Positions 26,187 to 35,069 of a stretch of 64,000 nucleotides of DNA are shown in pieces. Source of the DNA: Tolypothrix bouteillei VB521301 (GTDB taxonomy: Bacteria > Cyanobacteriota > Cyanobacteriia > Cyanobacteriales > Nostocaceae); NCBI RefSeq assembly GCF_000760695.4, contig NZ_JHEG04000001.1, positions 8,903,123 through 8,967,122 on the forward strand. The letters are read 5' to 3'. The notes under the pieces were generated by a model. The model made no database searches, had not been told where the DNA came from, and was given only the letters and a program-made list of their open reading frames with translations. Each line of letters begins with the position of its first letter. Position 1 is the stretch's first letter. Both the position numbers and the translations under genes were made by a program.

Positions 26187-26340
26187 AAATTTTTTACCGG
26201 ACTTGGCAAACCTGAACCTCTAAAGCACGAACTGCGCGGGGTACTGGTCGCGACGGATCGCGGATGAGCATCGTTTGGTGTATGAAGTGACTGAAACTGA
26301 AATCATCATTTTGAGTTGTCGATTTCAGTATGATGACTGA
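26187..26340 (+). pseudogene. yoeB/Txe toxin remnant, 5'-truncated and frameshifted
   Basis: Translation from 26187 gives FFTGLGKPEPLKHELRG, and after one extra G in the GGGG run (26238-26241) it continues YWSRRIADEHRLVYEV, then a strand ending SCRFQYDD and a TGA stop at 26338. This is the diagnostic C-terminal two-thirds of the YoeB/Txe family of mRNA-interfering toxins (GxGKPEPLK, YWSRRI, EHRLVY, final CR.HY-like end). No N-terminal part and no YefM antitoxin precede it; a small palindromic repeat lies there instead. The fragment is therefore non-functional. Confidence 0.75.
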
Positions 26341-26348
26341 AACAGTTT

Positions 26349-26385
26349 GCGATCGCAAAGCGCAAGCCTTACCTAGCTTATCGCC
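26349..26385 (+). repeat. HIP1-headed interspersed repeat, copy A
   Basis: GCGATCGC followed by AAAGCGCAAGCC, TTACCTAG and CTTATCGCC, matching the copy at 25992-26030 in most positions. Confidence 0.6.
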
Positions 26386-26549
26386 CCTTCACCCATATCT
26401 AGCTATTGCTGAATTGATAGCCGCACGGCGATTTCATGAAGCACGAGAACAAACTCTGTTCTTAGGTTATAGCAATCTATTTTCCAAACAGGCTCTAACT
26501 GGTAAATTAATTGACAGTACTTTTGTTATCATTCCAGTATTCATCAACC

Positions 26550-28124
26550 GTGAAAACGATTAACTTACTACCTCTAACGCTTATCTTCCATTTTCTCAAT
26601 CAAAACGCGGTTGCATTGGCCCAAACTCCCCAACCACATTTAACGACTCATCAAGAAAATGCTCAAAGTCTATATCCACCTGTTAGTGGTTTGAGGGATG
26701 TGGACAGTACGCATTGGGCGTATTCAGCACTACAATCCTTGCTTGAGCGTTACAGTGGGGTAATAGCTGGTTACCCAGATGGTACATTCCGAGGGAATCG
26801 AACGTTAACGCGGTATGAGTTCGCCGCAGCTTTGAGAGTTGCTCTTGACCGAATTAACGAGTTAATTGCCAACGGTACACAAGATGCTGTCAGCCAGGAT
26901 GATTTACTAACGTTACAGCGTTTACACCAGGAATTTGCCACCGAGTTAGAGACTTTACGCAAACGGGTTGATGTTTTAGAAGCACGCAGCGCAGAGTTAG
27001 AGACCAATCAATTTTCTACTACCACCAAACTTCAAGGTCAAATTATCATGGCATTAAATGCTGGTGCATTTGATGGTCAGCGTATAATTGCGCCCAGGGG
27101 TGCGGTCATTGCCGAAGATGACCCCAATCCCACTTTCATTTACCGTGCTAGTTTAGATTTTAACACCAGTTTTCAAGGTTCTGATTTACTCAAAATTCGC
27201 TTAGTTACGGGTAGCGATGGTGCAAACGACAGCGCTACAGGCTTTTTGGAACCGAATTTTGGTAGCGTTCTTGATTATTCTATCCAAGGACGAAACAATC
27301 AATTCAGTTTAGCGCGGCTTTACTATACCTTCGCTCCCACTAAAGATTTAAAAGTAACTGTTGGTCCGGCGATGGTTGCACCTGATTTCGTGGATAAAAA
27401 CCGTTACGCTAACATTAGTTTTAGGGACTTTTCCACTCAATCGTTTACAAATAACTTTATTTTACTGCCGAGACCCGGAGGAGGTGGTGCTGTCATTGAC
27501 TGGAATCCAGGGGGAGGAGCAGTCAAATTACGAGCATTATATGTTGCTGGGGACGCCACAAATAACCTATCAGAAAACCAACGCTTAATTGGTGGTGGCG
27601 CACCTGAAAATATCCGTTTGTTCCCCACAGCGGGAGGTGGTGCAGATGGCGGTTTGTTTGGCGACCCCTATCAAGGTTTTGTGGAATTGGAATACGCACC
27701 GAGTCAAGCGTTGAGTGTTCGCTTGCAATATAGTGGCGGTAAAGTATTCGGTAGTAGCTTCCAAGGTGTAGGTGTTAACTTTGACTTAGCCCTCAGCAAG
27801 CAATTGGGTATATTTGGTCGCTATGGCTATGCAAGTTATCCTAATACCAGCTTAGGAGATATTGAACCTAACTACTGGGTGGCTGGAATCGCATTCCCCG
27901 ATTTGTTTGCAAAGGGAGGATTAATGGGACTTGCTGTCGGTCAACCATTTATTGAAAGTAATGTTGGTAATGCTACGCAAACCAATTACGAAATCTTTTA
28001 CAACATCCCAGTGAATGACAACATTCGCGTAACACCATTACTTCAGGTTGTGACTCATCCAAGTAATCAAAATGCGAATGGAACTATTTTTAGCGGTACT
28101 TTACGAACCGTTTTTTCGTTTTAA
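26550..28124 (+). CDS. SLH-domain iron-uptake-type porin
   Basis: A 524-residue outer-membrane protein. It has a signal peptide, an SLH domain (SGLRDVDSTHWAYSALQSL, then YPDGTFRGNRTLTRYEFAAA) that binds peptidoglycan-linked polymers, a coiled coil (FATELETLRKRVDVLEARSAEL), and a beta-barrel part of the OprB/cyanobacterial porin family ending in the aromatic residue of FSGTLRTVFSF. Such porins are the main outer-membrane channels of cyanobacteria and pass inorganic ions. The start was placed at GTG 26550, where the signal peptide begins. Confidence 0.9.
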   Translation: MKTINLLPLTLIFHFLNQNAVALAQTPQPHLTTHQENAQSLYPPVSGLRDVDSTHWAYSALQSLLERYSGVIAGYPDGTFRGNRTLTRYEFAAALRVALDRINELIANGTQDAVSQDDLLTLQRLHQEFATELETLRKRVDVLEARSAELETNQFSTTTKLQGQIIMALNAGAFDGQRIIAPRGAVIAEDDPNPTFIYRASLDFNTSFQGSDLLKIRLVTGSDGANDSATGFLEPNFGSVLDYSIQGRNNQFSLARLYYTFAPTKDLKVTVGPAMVAPDFVDKNRYANISFRDFSTQSFTNNFILLPRPGGGGAVIDWNPGGGAVKLRALYVAGDATNNLSENQRLIGGGAPENIRLFPTAGGGADGGLFGDPYQGFVELEYAPSQALSVRLQYSGGKVFGSSFQGVGVNFDLALSKQLGIFGRYGYASYPNTSLGDIEPNYWVAGIAFPDLFAKGGLMGLAVGQPFIESNVGNATQTNYEIFYNIPVNDNIRVTPLLQVVTHPSNQNANGTIFSGTLRTVFSF

Positions 28125-28170
28125 GGATATGTGTAGTGCCAAAGAATGGTAAGTATGCAATGCAATGAAA

Positions 28171-28244
<74 letters not shown>

Positions 28245-28303
28245 GTTTTACAACTTTATGAGTGTAACATGGGTTGCCATCGCTTGGCAAGTCTAATTTG
28301 TGG

Positions 28304-28356
28304 ATTAATTCCATATTCCGCCCGCCGTTGGAACCGGGGCGGAATATGGAATTAAT
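28304..28356. repeat. 20-bp perfect inverted repeat at the end of the 28356 gene
   Basis: The arms at 28304-28323 and 28337-28356 are exact complements (each contains CCATATTCCGCCC or its complement), with a 13-base loop. The outer arm touches the stop codon of the minus-strand gene. It may act as a transcript end, but no T tract follows on that strand. Confidence 0.7.
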
Positions 28357-29693
28357 TACCTTGCCTGAAACTGGTCGAGTTTATTATTTGCTGATAGCAA
28401 CAACTGTTGGGCTTCAAGATAAGCTGTAGTGCCCGGTTGTACTTTTCGCAGCAAATTAATAATTCCCTGTATTTCACTGATGGTGCGGTTTTTATCCACA
28501 AATTGGGGGTTTGTCGGAGTTATAGCTATTAAATTTTGAATTTGACGCTTTGCCTGTTCTAGGGCGGAAACGGAATCTTGCTCTGCTTGCCGCCTCACGC
28601 GGATTTCTGATAAGTTTGCTTGATAGTTAGCTAGTAATTTTTGAGCTTGAGCATAACCTTCTAGGTCTTGGGTGGGAACTTGTTCGAGTCGGTAGATCGC
28701 CTGTTGCCACATCTGTTCTATTTGTTGCCACGCAATCACCGTGTGAGGTGGATTTTGACCGGCTTTTGCCGCTTGCCAAGAAAATTGCTGTGCGGCTGCA
28801 ATTAAAGTGCTTATCCGCTCATTACCAGCCGCCAGTCCAACTTCTTCTTTAAACTCTCGCTCGTAAGATTCAAGTTTCTTTTGCGCTGTTTTCCCTGCTA
28901 GGGTTTGACCGGGAATTTGCTCTAATGTATCGAGTGCTGATTTCCAGGACGCGATCGCAGTTTTTTTATCACTTGATGTTGACGCTTGTTGATACTGCTG
29001 TTTGGCTTTGTTGAGCGCTTGTTCGCTGTCAGTCAACAATACTTGAGCATTTTTTTCTTGAAAGACTTTAGCTTCTAGTTGCCCAACCTTGCTACGAGCT
29101 GAATTAAAGCCATAAATGCTAAATCTCGAACTGTACCACCAATAACTATAGTTGTATTCTGACAAATCATTGAGAAACCAAAGCGGTAAAGCATTAAGAT
29201 GTTTTTGTGCTAGTTTGACTTTTGCCTCACCCAATTCCAAGTCGGATGGACTGCTGGCTTTCTCAATCAATTGTTCTGCTTGTTCAACTGTCACAAGTGC
29301 TTGCCGATAATTATTATCCATATCGATATAGCTAGGTAGCAACAAGATAGGAGCATTTCGTGCGACCGGGCGGCGAATCATGGGATAAGGCAAGTTTGCT
29401 AACCAAACTACACCCATACCTGTAGGAATTCCAAGTAGTACTGCAGTCCAGATGATTTTACTAAATAGACTGACCTTTTTTTTAGTACCTCGGTTATAAG
29501 GATAAATACGGTGATTGCGTGTTTGCTCCTCTATTTCTTTTTCTATTTCAGCGAGGTTCTTGGGTCGAGATGGCGTCGGTGCCGAACTCCCTAGCACTAC
29601 AGGCTGTTGACTTATTAGGGATGGGTCGATTCCAGAGCCGTTCTGCGATTTTTTACGCACACTGTTAAAGGGCAGACGCTGAAAAAATGACAT
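28356..29693 (-). CDS. conserved membrane-anchored coiled-coil protein, 445 aa
   Basis: I do not recognise a named domain. A polar N-terminus (about 75 residues) is followed by one membrane span (SKIIWTAVLLGIPTGMGVVWLA). The rest is long helices, many with heptad character (NAQVLLTDSEQALNKAKQQYQQA; AQKLLANYQANLSEIRVRR), containing repeated IEQ/LEQ...QTLxGxxAQKxL motifs. The architecture suggests a single-pass protein with a TPR-like or coiled-coil periplasmic domain, conserved in filamentous cyanobacteria. It has no obvious partners nearby. Confidence 0.75.
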   Translation of the reverse strand: MSFFQRLPFNSVRKKSQNGSGIDPSLISQQPVVLGSSAPTPSRPKNLAEIEKEIEEQTRNHRIYPYNRGTKKKVSLFSKIIWTAVLLGIPTGMGVVWLANLPYPMIRRPVARNAPILLLPSYIDMDNNYRQALVTVEQAEQLIEKASSPSDLELGEAKVKLAQKHLNALPLWFLNDLSEYNYSYWWYSSRFSIYGFNSARSKVGQLEAKVFQEKNAQVLLTDSEQALNKAKQQYQQASTSSDKKTAIASWKSALDTLEQIPGQTLAGKTAQKKLESYEREFKEEVGLAAGNERISTLIAAAQQFSWQAAKAGQNPPHTVIAWQQIEQMWQQAIYRLEQVPTQDLEGYAQAQKLLANYQANLSEIRVRRQAEQDSVSALEQAKRQIQNLIAITPTNPQFVDKNRTISEIQGIINLLRKVQPGTTAYLEAQQLLLSANNKLDQFQAR

Positions 29694-29842
29694 AAAGCAA
29701 AAGTATAAACATTAACCTATAATTAATATACCCACACCCATATCAAATGACACAGATGGAGATACTTCCTAAAGTGGGGGCGAGTTTTTCAAATCATTGT
29801 TACTATTTGTGGAATGGGAAAATAATTATATGAATAGGTACG

Positions 29843-30619
29843 ATGTCTACTGCTTTAATTACTGGTGCCTCTGGTGGTATTGGTAAAGCTTTTGCAGAGG
29901 AATTAGCTGCACGCAATACACATCTTGTTTTAGTTGCTCGTTCGGAAGAAAAGCTGAACCAATTAGCTAAATACCTACAAGAAAAACACAATATTCAAGT
30001 AGATATTATTGTTGCCGATCTTACAAAAGATGGCTCAACTGATATTGTTTTTAATACAGTAACTGAAAGGGGATTAACAGTTGATATGTTAATCAACAAT
30101 GCAGGTTTTGGGGATTATGGTGACTTTGCCAAACGAGACAGAGAACGACACCTCAAAATACTACAATTAAATGTCCTGGCATTAGTTGATTTAACTCATA
30201 GATTTTTACAAGGAATGCGACAGCGTGGTTCTGGAAGCATTATTAATGTCTCCTCTTTGTCAGCATTTCAACCAATACCTTATGTTTCTGTTTATTCAGC
30301 TAGCAAAGCGTTTATTCTCAATTTCAGTCAGGCACTTTGGGCAGAAAATAAATCTTATGGCGTGCGCGTATTAGTTGTTTGTCCGGGACCTGTTGAAACC
30401 AATTTTTTTGTGGAGGCTAAATTTCCCCAAACCCTAGCAGCTAAAACAAGTGGGATGTCAACTTCAGAAGAGGTAGTACGCGAATCTCTAAAAGCTTTAG
30501 AAAGGGGCTATTCTACTGTCGTTATTGGTGGTTTTACTACTCACTTTATCAGCAAATTAGCCCGCTTTGTTCCCCGTAAAACTTTGCTTTTTTTCCTTGA
30601 AAAACAGTTTAAGAATTAA
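29843..30619 (+). CDS. SDR family NAD(P)-dependent oxidoreductase
   Basis: A 258-residue classical short-chain dehydrogenase. The dinucleotide motif is TGASGGIG at residues 7-14, NNAG is near 87, and the catalytic set is the Ser of NVSS near 140 with YSASK near 153. The C-terminal 30 residues (THFISKLARFVPRKTLLFFLEKQ) are hydrophobic and basic and may tether it to a membrane. Arg in VARSEE suggests NADP preference. Substrate unknown. Confidence 0.9.
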   Translation: MSTALITGASGGIGKAFAEELAARNTHLVLVARSEEKLNQLAKYLQEKHNIQVDIIVADLTKDGSTDIVFNTVTERGLTVDMLINNAGFGDYGDFAKRDRERHLKILQLNVLALVDLTHRFLQGMRQRGSGSIINVSSLSAFQPIPYVSVYSASKAFILNFSQALWAENKSYGVRVLVVCPGPVETNFFVEAKFPQTLAAKTSGMSTSEEVVRESLKALERGYSTVVIGGFTTHFISKLARFVPRKTLLFFLEKQFKN

Positions 30620-30668
30620 AAATTATGAATTATGAAAATTTCAGCATTTATAATTCATAATTCATAAT

Positions 30669-31448
30669 TTACATATACCTCGTCAATTGCACTCGATACC
30701 GATCTTTTTTGGTGACAGCAATTTCGCCAACTTCCAGTCTTCCCTTGCTGCGAATAGCAATTAAGTCTCCTGTCTTAACTTGAGAACTCGGTTGTGTTAC
30801 GTCTCTCCAATTGACGCGGACATCTCCACCATCAATTAACTCAACCATCTTACTGCGGGACATACCAAAACCAGCAGAGGCGATCGCATCAAGTCGTAAA
30901 GAAGCTTCAACTGTTGTTAATTCCTTCTTCTTCGGTTCCCTGACTTTCAACTCCCCTATATCAACAGGCTGAACTTTTACAGGAACCGATCGCACTTGCT
31001 TGAGGTTCATCTCTAAAAATTCTACCAACTCCGGCACCACAATCGCTTGTGCTCCACGTTCACCCAGTACGATAATGTCCCCCGTTTTTTCACGGACAAT
31101 TCCAGTTCCCAGCATTGCGCCGAGGAAATCTCGATGAGTAGCTGTATCAAAGAGAAAATTTCCAGCTATGTCTAAAGCAGTTACGGCGACTTGCGATCGC
31201 TCTAGAGGTATTTCCGCACGAGCAATAGCGACTCGTTGGCGTTCGGCTTGTGGGTATCCACCCCAAGCCACCAACTGCACTTCTGTTAAACGGCTAAAAC
31301 TCTGCTGAACTTCAGCCAATTCTGGTGGTGAGAGAAAATCGCTACATACCACTTCCCAAGTCTTAATAGCTTGTTCGGCTATGTCAATAACACGAGCTAC
31401 GCTATCTCGGTTTTCAATTCCTTTTAATATTTCTTCTCTTGGTAACAT
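30669..31448 (-). CDS. photosystem II S4-domain protein (YlmH-like)
   Basis: A 259-residue protein. The N-terminal domain (VQLVAWGGYPQAERQRVAIAR) and the middle HRDFLGAMLGTGIVREKTGDI motif are those of YlmH-type proteins, and an S4 RNA-binding domain is at the C-terminus (LRLDAIASAGFGMSRSKMVEL...GDVRVNW). Such proteins are named photosystem II S4-domain proteins in cyanobacteria, and their relatives act on stalled ribosomes, so the true role may be ribosome quality control. A heptamer repeat cluster separates it from the next minus-strand gene. Confidence 0.88.
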   Translation of the reverse strand: MLPREEILKGIENRDSVARVIDIAEQAIKTWEVVCSDFLSPPELAEVQQSFSRLTEVQLVAWGGYPQAERQRVAIARAEIPLERSQVAVTALDIAGNFLFDTATHRDFLGAMLGTGIVREKTGDIIVLGERGAQAIVVPELVEFLEMNLKQVRSVPVKVQPVDIGELKVREPKKKELTTVEASLRLDAIASAGFGMSRSKMVELIDGGDVRVNWRDVTQPSSQVKTGDLIAIRSKGRLEVGEIAVTKKDRYRVQLTRYM

Positions 31449-31463
31449 TATTTACAGTTAATT

Positions 31464-31540
31464 GCTAATGGCTAATGGCTAATAGCTAATGGTTAATGGC
31501 TAATAGAAGATTAGCAATCAGCCATTAACCATTAGCCATT
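31464..31540. repeat. GCTAATG heptamer repeats with inverted copy
   Basis: Six heptamers (GCTAATG with GTTAATG and GCTAATA variants) at 31464-31505, followed by their inverse GCCATTAACCATTAGCCATT at 31521-31540, so the array can fold into a hairpin of about 20 bp (19 of 20 matches). Confidence 0.75.
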
Positions 31541-32046
31541 TAACGAATTGTTGAATCTGCATAGTCTTGAATATTTTCTGGTTCAAAAGGACGCAATATA
31601 CGATTTGCTTTACGAATCAGATTTTCTGGTCCTTGAACAACAATTAGGTATTTTCCTGCATTTAGACGGTTGCGATACGGTAAAGCGTCACCGCTACCAA
31701 AGACTAAACCAGCTCCTCCACCCACGAATACACTTCCCATACCACCAGCGACAGCACCTAAGAGCCCGCCAATGATATGATTGCCGATCGCACCAGCCCA
31801 AGCAAAAGTGTCTAAACCAGTGAGAACGCTAAAACTAGTACCGGCGAAAAAACCAAACGGTACCAACCAATATGCCATAAACGTTGCCTGCTTTTGGGCT
31901 TGCTCGTTGGGATCGATTAAGCCAAACTCATCAGCGCTTTTGTATCCTTTCCCTAAAATTGTAGCTTTTATGTCCTCTTTTTCTAAAGCGACAGAAGCAG
32001 CTTCTGCCTGGATGCGGTCTGCTAAAACAGCAACAAGGTAATTCAT
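31540..32046 (-). CDS. conserved glycine-zipper membrane protein, 168 aa
   Basis: The N-terminal 35 residues (VAVLADRIQAEAASVALEKEDIKATIL) look like a small alpha-beta domain. Two Gly-rich membrane segments follow (FGFFAGTSFSVLTGL and GGLLGAVAGGMGSVFVGGGAGLVFGSG), and the end (GKYLIVVQGPENLIRKANRIL) returns to an alpha-beta pattern. It resembles general-stress and DUF1269-like glycine-zipper proteins. Function unknown. Confidence 0.75.
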   Translation of the reverse strand: MNYLVAVLADRIQAEAASVALEKEDIKATILGKGYKSADEFGLIDPNEQAQKQATFMAYWLVPFGFFAGTSFSVLTGLDTFAWAGAIGNHIIGGLLGAVAGGMGSVFVGGGAGLVFGSGDALPYRNRLNAGKYLIVVQGPENLIRKANRILRPFEPENIQDYADSTIR

Positions 32047-32109
32047 GCTCTTAAATGAGATTTTATAAAGTTTTTACTCTTATAAACAGCTTACCAGTGG
32101 AAACGTTCT

Positions 32110-32505
32110 CTAGGTTTTGGTTGGGACTTCAGTCACTAAGTCAAGAGGCTCGCAAAAATTGTTTACACCTTGTTTGAAAACGTACATGAGAACAGGTGTT
32201 GCTAGCATGCTGGGAAAGCTTGGCATTGTTTTGAGATGCTCTAGCATACTCGCAATCGAGCCGTTGAGTAAGTCGTCTCGAAACTCTTGTTGACAAATCA
32301 CAGAACGCCATCTCTTGGCTAAATCTTCCAACCACTCGGAATTAGCGATTTCTGGTTCTTGTCCGGAGCGAATTGCTAAGGTCATCGCAGCATCTTCTAA
32401 ATCGCCCTCACAGTCCTCAATTAAATCTAGTGATTCCATTGCTATGGGGTCTTCTGCCAATTGTGAGCGAAATTGTGCAATTTCTTTTGCTGTAACTTGT
32501 GTCAT
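32110..32505 (-). CDS. conserved hypothetical cyanobacterial protein, 131 aa
   Basis: A soluble, helical, acidic protein without a recognised domain. It has LIEDCEGDLEDAAMTLAIRSGQEPE in the first half, WLEDLAKRWRSVICQ in the middle and a conserved-looking LLNGSIASMLEHLKTMPSFPSMLATPVLMYV near the end. Similar small proteins are found in filamentous cyanobacteria. It lies 63 bases upstream of the glycine-zipper gene on the same strand, so they may be co-transcribed. The first residues MTQVTAKEIAQFRSQL mark the start. Confidence 0.65.
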   Translation of the reverse strand: MTQVTAKEIAQFRSQLAEDPIAMESLDLIEDCEGDLEDAAMTLAIRSGQEPEIANSEWLEDLAKRWRSVICQQEFRDDLLNGSIASMLEHLKTMPSFPSMLATPVLMYVFKQGVNNFCEPLDLVTEVPTKT

Positions 32506-32680
32506 CAGAATTATTTTTAACTCTCAACAGGTTTCTTGGTAGTCTAAAAAAATTCTATTGAATTTTTGAAATATCGATCGCGAATGTTAATAGATATTGC
32601 CCATCGTGCGTCCCTTTTTCTGATTTGGGGTTGCTTCGCTAGCTTTTGCTGAGTATAAAAAGCGGAGTGTCTTAAAAAGA

Positions 32681-32705
32681 CCTTCCCAGGCGGAGCCTGG
32701 GAAGG
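32681..32705. repeat. 11-bp CCTTCCCAGGC palindrome
   Basis: CCTTCCCAGGC and GCCTGGGAAGG are perfect complements around loop GGA. The same TTCCCAGG core is at 12275-12295. It lies 30 bases beyond the tolC-type gene stop and could serve as a transcript end. Confidence 0.75.
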
Positions 32706-32734
32706 AGGTACACTCGGATACCGAGAGTCGGTCA

Positions 32735-34963
32735 CTATCTGTTTGCTCTTGCAGTAATCGAGCGCTGCAAGCGAGCCAGGGAACGATTGTAATCCAAAAT
32801 AGCTTCTACGCGCTGACCTTCCGATCGAGTTAAGTCGTTTTCAGCATCAATGACTTCAGTTTGTGTTCCTACACCTGCTTGGAAGCGCAAACGTGCTAGA
32901 CGAAGAGCTTCTCTCGATTGATCTACAGCAGCAGTGGCTGTTTGAACGTTTTCTAGGTTGGCTTGCAAATCTGAGTAAGCCTGTTCGACTTCAAAACGGA
33001 TTTGATTGCGCTGATCGGCAAATTGATTTTCAGCAATACGGATGTTAACTCTTTCCTGATTGGCTCTAGCTCTTGCGGCTCCTCCGTCATACAAATTTAA
33101 ATTGGCTCTGAGGGCTAACGAGTAGTTGTCTTGTATGCTTTGACTGTCGTCAAACTCGTCTGCGGTGTTGTACTGAGCTACCACACTAAACTGAGGACCT
33201 AGCTGTGCGAGCGCCGACCGACGTCGTTGCTCGGCTGCATTGCGGTCTGCTAACCTCTGCTGTAGTTCGGGGCGGTTTTGAAAAGCTTGCACAATCGTCT
33301 GGTCTAATGGGATATTCCACAGACCAGCCAATTTTACTGGGTCTGCTGCAGTGATATCAAGCGCCTGCGCTAAGCTCAATGTTTGTGCTAACTGACGGCG
33401 AGCAATCCTCTGCTGCGAGCGAGCATTTGTGAGCTGTTGTTGGGCATTTGCAAGGTTAACCTGCGATCGCAAAACATCAAAGCGAGTACTAACACCAGCC
33501 CGTTCTAGAGCTTGTGCGTCTCGCAAACTGGCTTGGGCGTTGGTCACAGCAGACTGAGCAATACGCACGTTTTCATCTGCCTGTTGCAGGTCGTAGTATT
33601 GAGTGGTGACATTAAGACGAATTGTCTCAGATTGCGTTTCCACCTCAAGTTCAGCCGAACGCAATTGTTCCTCTGCTGCTCTGATGCTTGCTCGTCGGCT
33701 TCCTGAAGTGTAGAGGTCGTATTGTATTTGTGCGCCTGCACCAAAACTGGTACTCGAGCTAGCCTCTTGTTGACCGAGTTGTCTTTGGAGATCTGATAAT
33801 TGTTCTCTGTCTATAAAACCAGGTCCGCTGCGCGTGATGTTAGCGTTCAAGCTTGCAGAAGGAAGCAAAGCAGCTTGCTGCTCTCTAACAGCAAATCTGT
33901 TTCGTTCCAAGGTGAGCAAAGCCTCTTGTAAGGTGCGGTTGTTACGCCGTGCTAATTCTATAGCTTCATTTAATGTGATGGGCTGAGTTCCTCGAATCCT
34001 GACTTCCTCTGGTCGTGTCGGAAACTGCAAAGGATTTGGGCTGGGATTGAGATAATCGGGAACTTTAATGAAGCCTTGTGAAATTGAGATTGCTGGTGTA
34101 CTGGGTGTGGTAGGGTTATTATCTTGGCTTACGTCCACTGCCTGACCGGGTGCGGTTGTTGTAGAAGCATCTTGCTTGACATTGACTGACTCGCCCGGAG
34201 GAGTCGCAGTCGAATCGGATTGAGCTACACGATTTACAGCCGCAGTATTTGGCGAACAGGTAGAAGATTTAAGAAGTAAAGAAGCAGAACGCCCAACCGA
34301 ACCTTTTCCTGGTTGCGGGCAAAATTCTACTAGATCTAACATTTGTGCAACTTCTACAACTTTCCCAGTCTTAGGCGTTTCTATAAGTTTTGATAATAAC
34401 TGAGAACCCGAGTTTTTCTTCTCTGTAACGGGCTGTTTGGCAGGAGTTGATGTTTTTTCCAAGACCGAACCAGTAGGGTTTGAGTTTTGAACAACAGCCA
34501 TAACTGTGCTCTGTTGTGGTTCTTGGTCTGGAATAATAACTGGGTTACTTTGCTTTTGTGTACCAGAAGCAGAACGAATCTTTTTAATCAAAGCGATCTG
34601 CTTTATGGTAGGTTTAAATTCTAACAGTACACCTTGAATTTTTCCTGCTATTCGTCGTACTGGTACACCAGTTTTTCCAGTCACTACGACTCCAGCGCGA
34701 TCGCTTACAGACTTTATAATACCTGCTGCATTGTTAGTAGAAGGCATCACTGAAGTTGCCACACTGTTATTAACAGCAGTTGCTAATCGAGAATTGATGT
34801 TAATTGTAGCCGAAGTGTCTTCATAAATCGAAGAAAAGACACTCGGTGAGGCAATATGCCTTACTCCAGCGGCTTCTGCAGTATCAGCTAAGACAGTTTG
34901 CGTAGATAACACTGCTACTGTCACACTGGGTAAGAAACTATAGAAAATTATCTGTCCTTTCAC
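32735..34963 (-). CDS. hgdD: TolC family outer-membrane efflux protein, HgdD-like
   Basis: A 742-residue protein. After a signal peptide there is an unusual region of about 310 residues rich in Ser, Thr, Pro and Val, with low complexity (QSDSTATPPGESVNVKQDAS). The TolC domain follows: ITLNEAIELARRNNRTLQEAL, two long repeats of helices with LPSASLNANITRSG and LGPQFSVVAQYN, and AGVGTQTEVIDAEN in the second repeat. It forms a channel for efflux and glycolipid export. In Anabaena the TolC homologue HgdD lies beside kaiABC as here, from memory of that genome. It is downstream of kaiC on the same strand, 107 bases away. Confidence 0.85.
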   Translation of the reverse strand: MKGQIIFYSFLPSVTVAVLSTQTVLADTAEAAGVRHIASPSVFSSIYEDTSATININSRLATAVNNSVATSVMPSTNNAAGIIKSVSDRAGVVVTGKTGVPVRRIAGKIQGVLLEFKPTIKQIALIKKIRSASGTQKQSNPVIIPDQEPQQSTVMAVVQNSNPTGSVLEKTSTPAKQPVTEKKNSGSQLLSKLIETPKTGKVVEVAQMLDLVEFCPQPGKGSVGRSASLLLKSSTCSPNTAAVNRVAQSDSTATPPGESVNVKQDASTTTAPGQAVDVSQDNNPTTPSTPAISISQGFIKVPDYLNPSPNPLQFPTRPEEVRIRGTQPITLNEAIELARRNNRTLQEALLTLERNRFAVREQQAALLPSASLNANITRSGPGFIDREQLSDLQRQLGQQEASSSTSFGAGAQIQYDLYTSGSRRASIRAAEEQLRSAELEVETQSETIRLNVTTQYYDLQQADENVRIAQSAVTNAQASLRDAQALERAGVSTRFDVLRSQVNLANAQQQLTNARSQQRIARRQLAQTLSLAQALDITAADPVKLAGLWNIPLDQTIVQAFQNRPELQQRLADRNAAEQRRRSALAQLGPQFSVVAQYNTADEFDDSQSIQDNYSLALRANLNLYDGGAARARANQERVNIRIAENQFADQRNQIRFEVEQAYSDLQANLENVQTATAAVDQSREALRLARLRFQAGVGTQTEVIDAENDLTRSEGQRVEAILDYNRSLARLQRSITARANR

Positions 34964-35069
34964 CGCATCCCCTCACACAAAAATATAGCGGCAGAAACCC
35001 TTTCTCACCACAAAACAACAATATATCACGATGTTAACTTTGAGAATCGTAATACAACGAAGCCAAATT

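Noticed and set aside
26330..26563. Plus-strand frame of 77 codons beginning in the yoeB remnant
   Set aside because: It begins at the toxin fragment end, runs through a HIP1-type repeat and overlaps the porin start. No domain is recognisable, although a remnant of another gene is possible.
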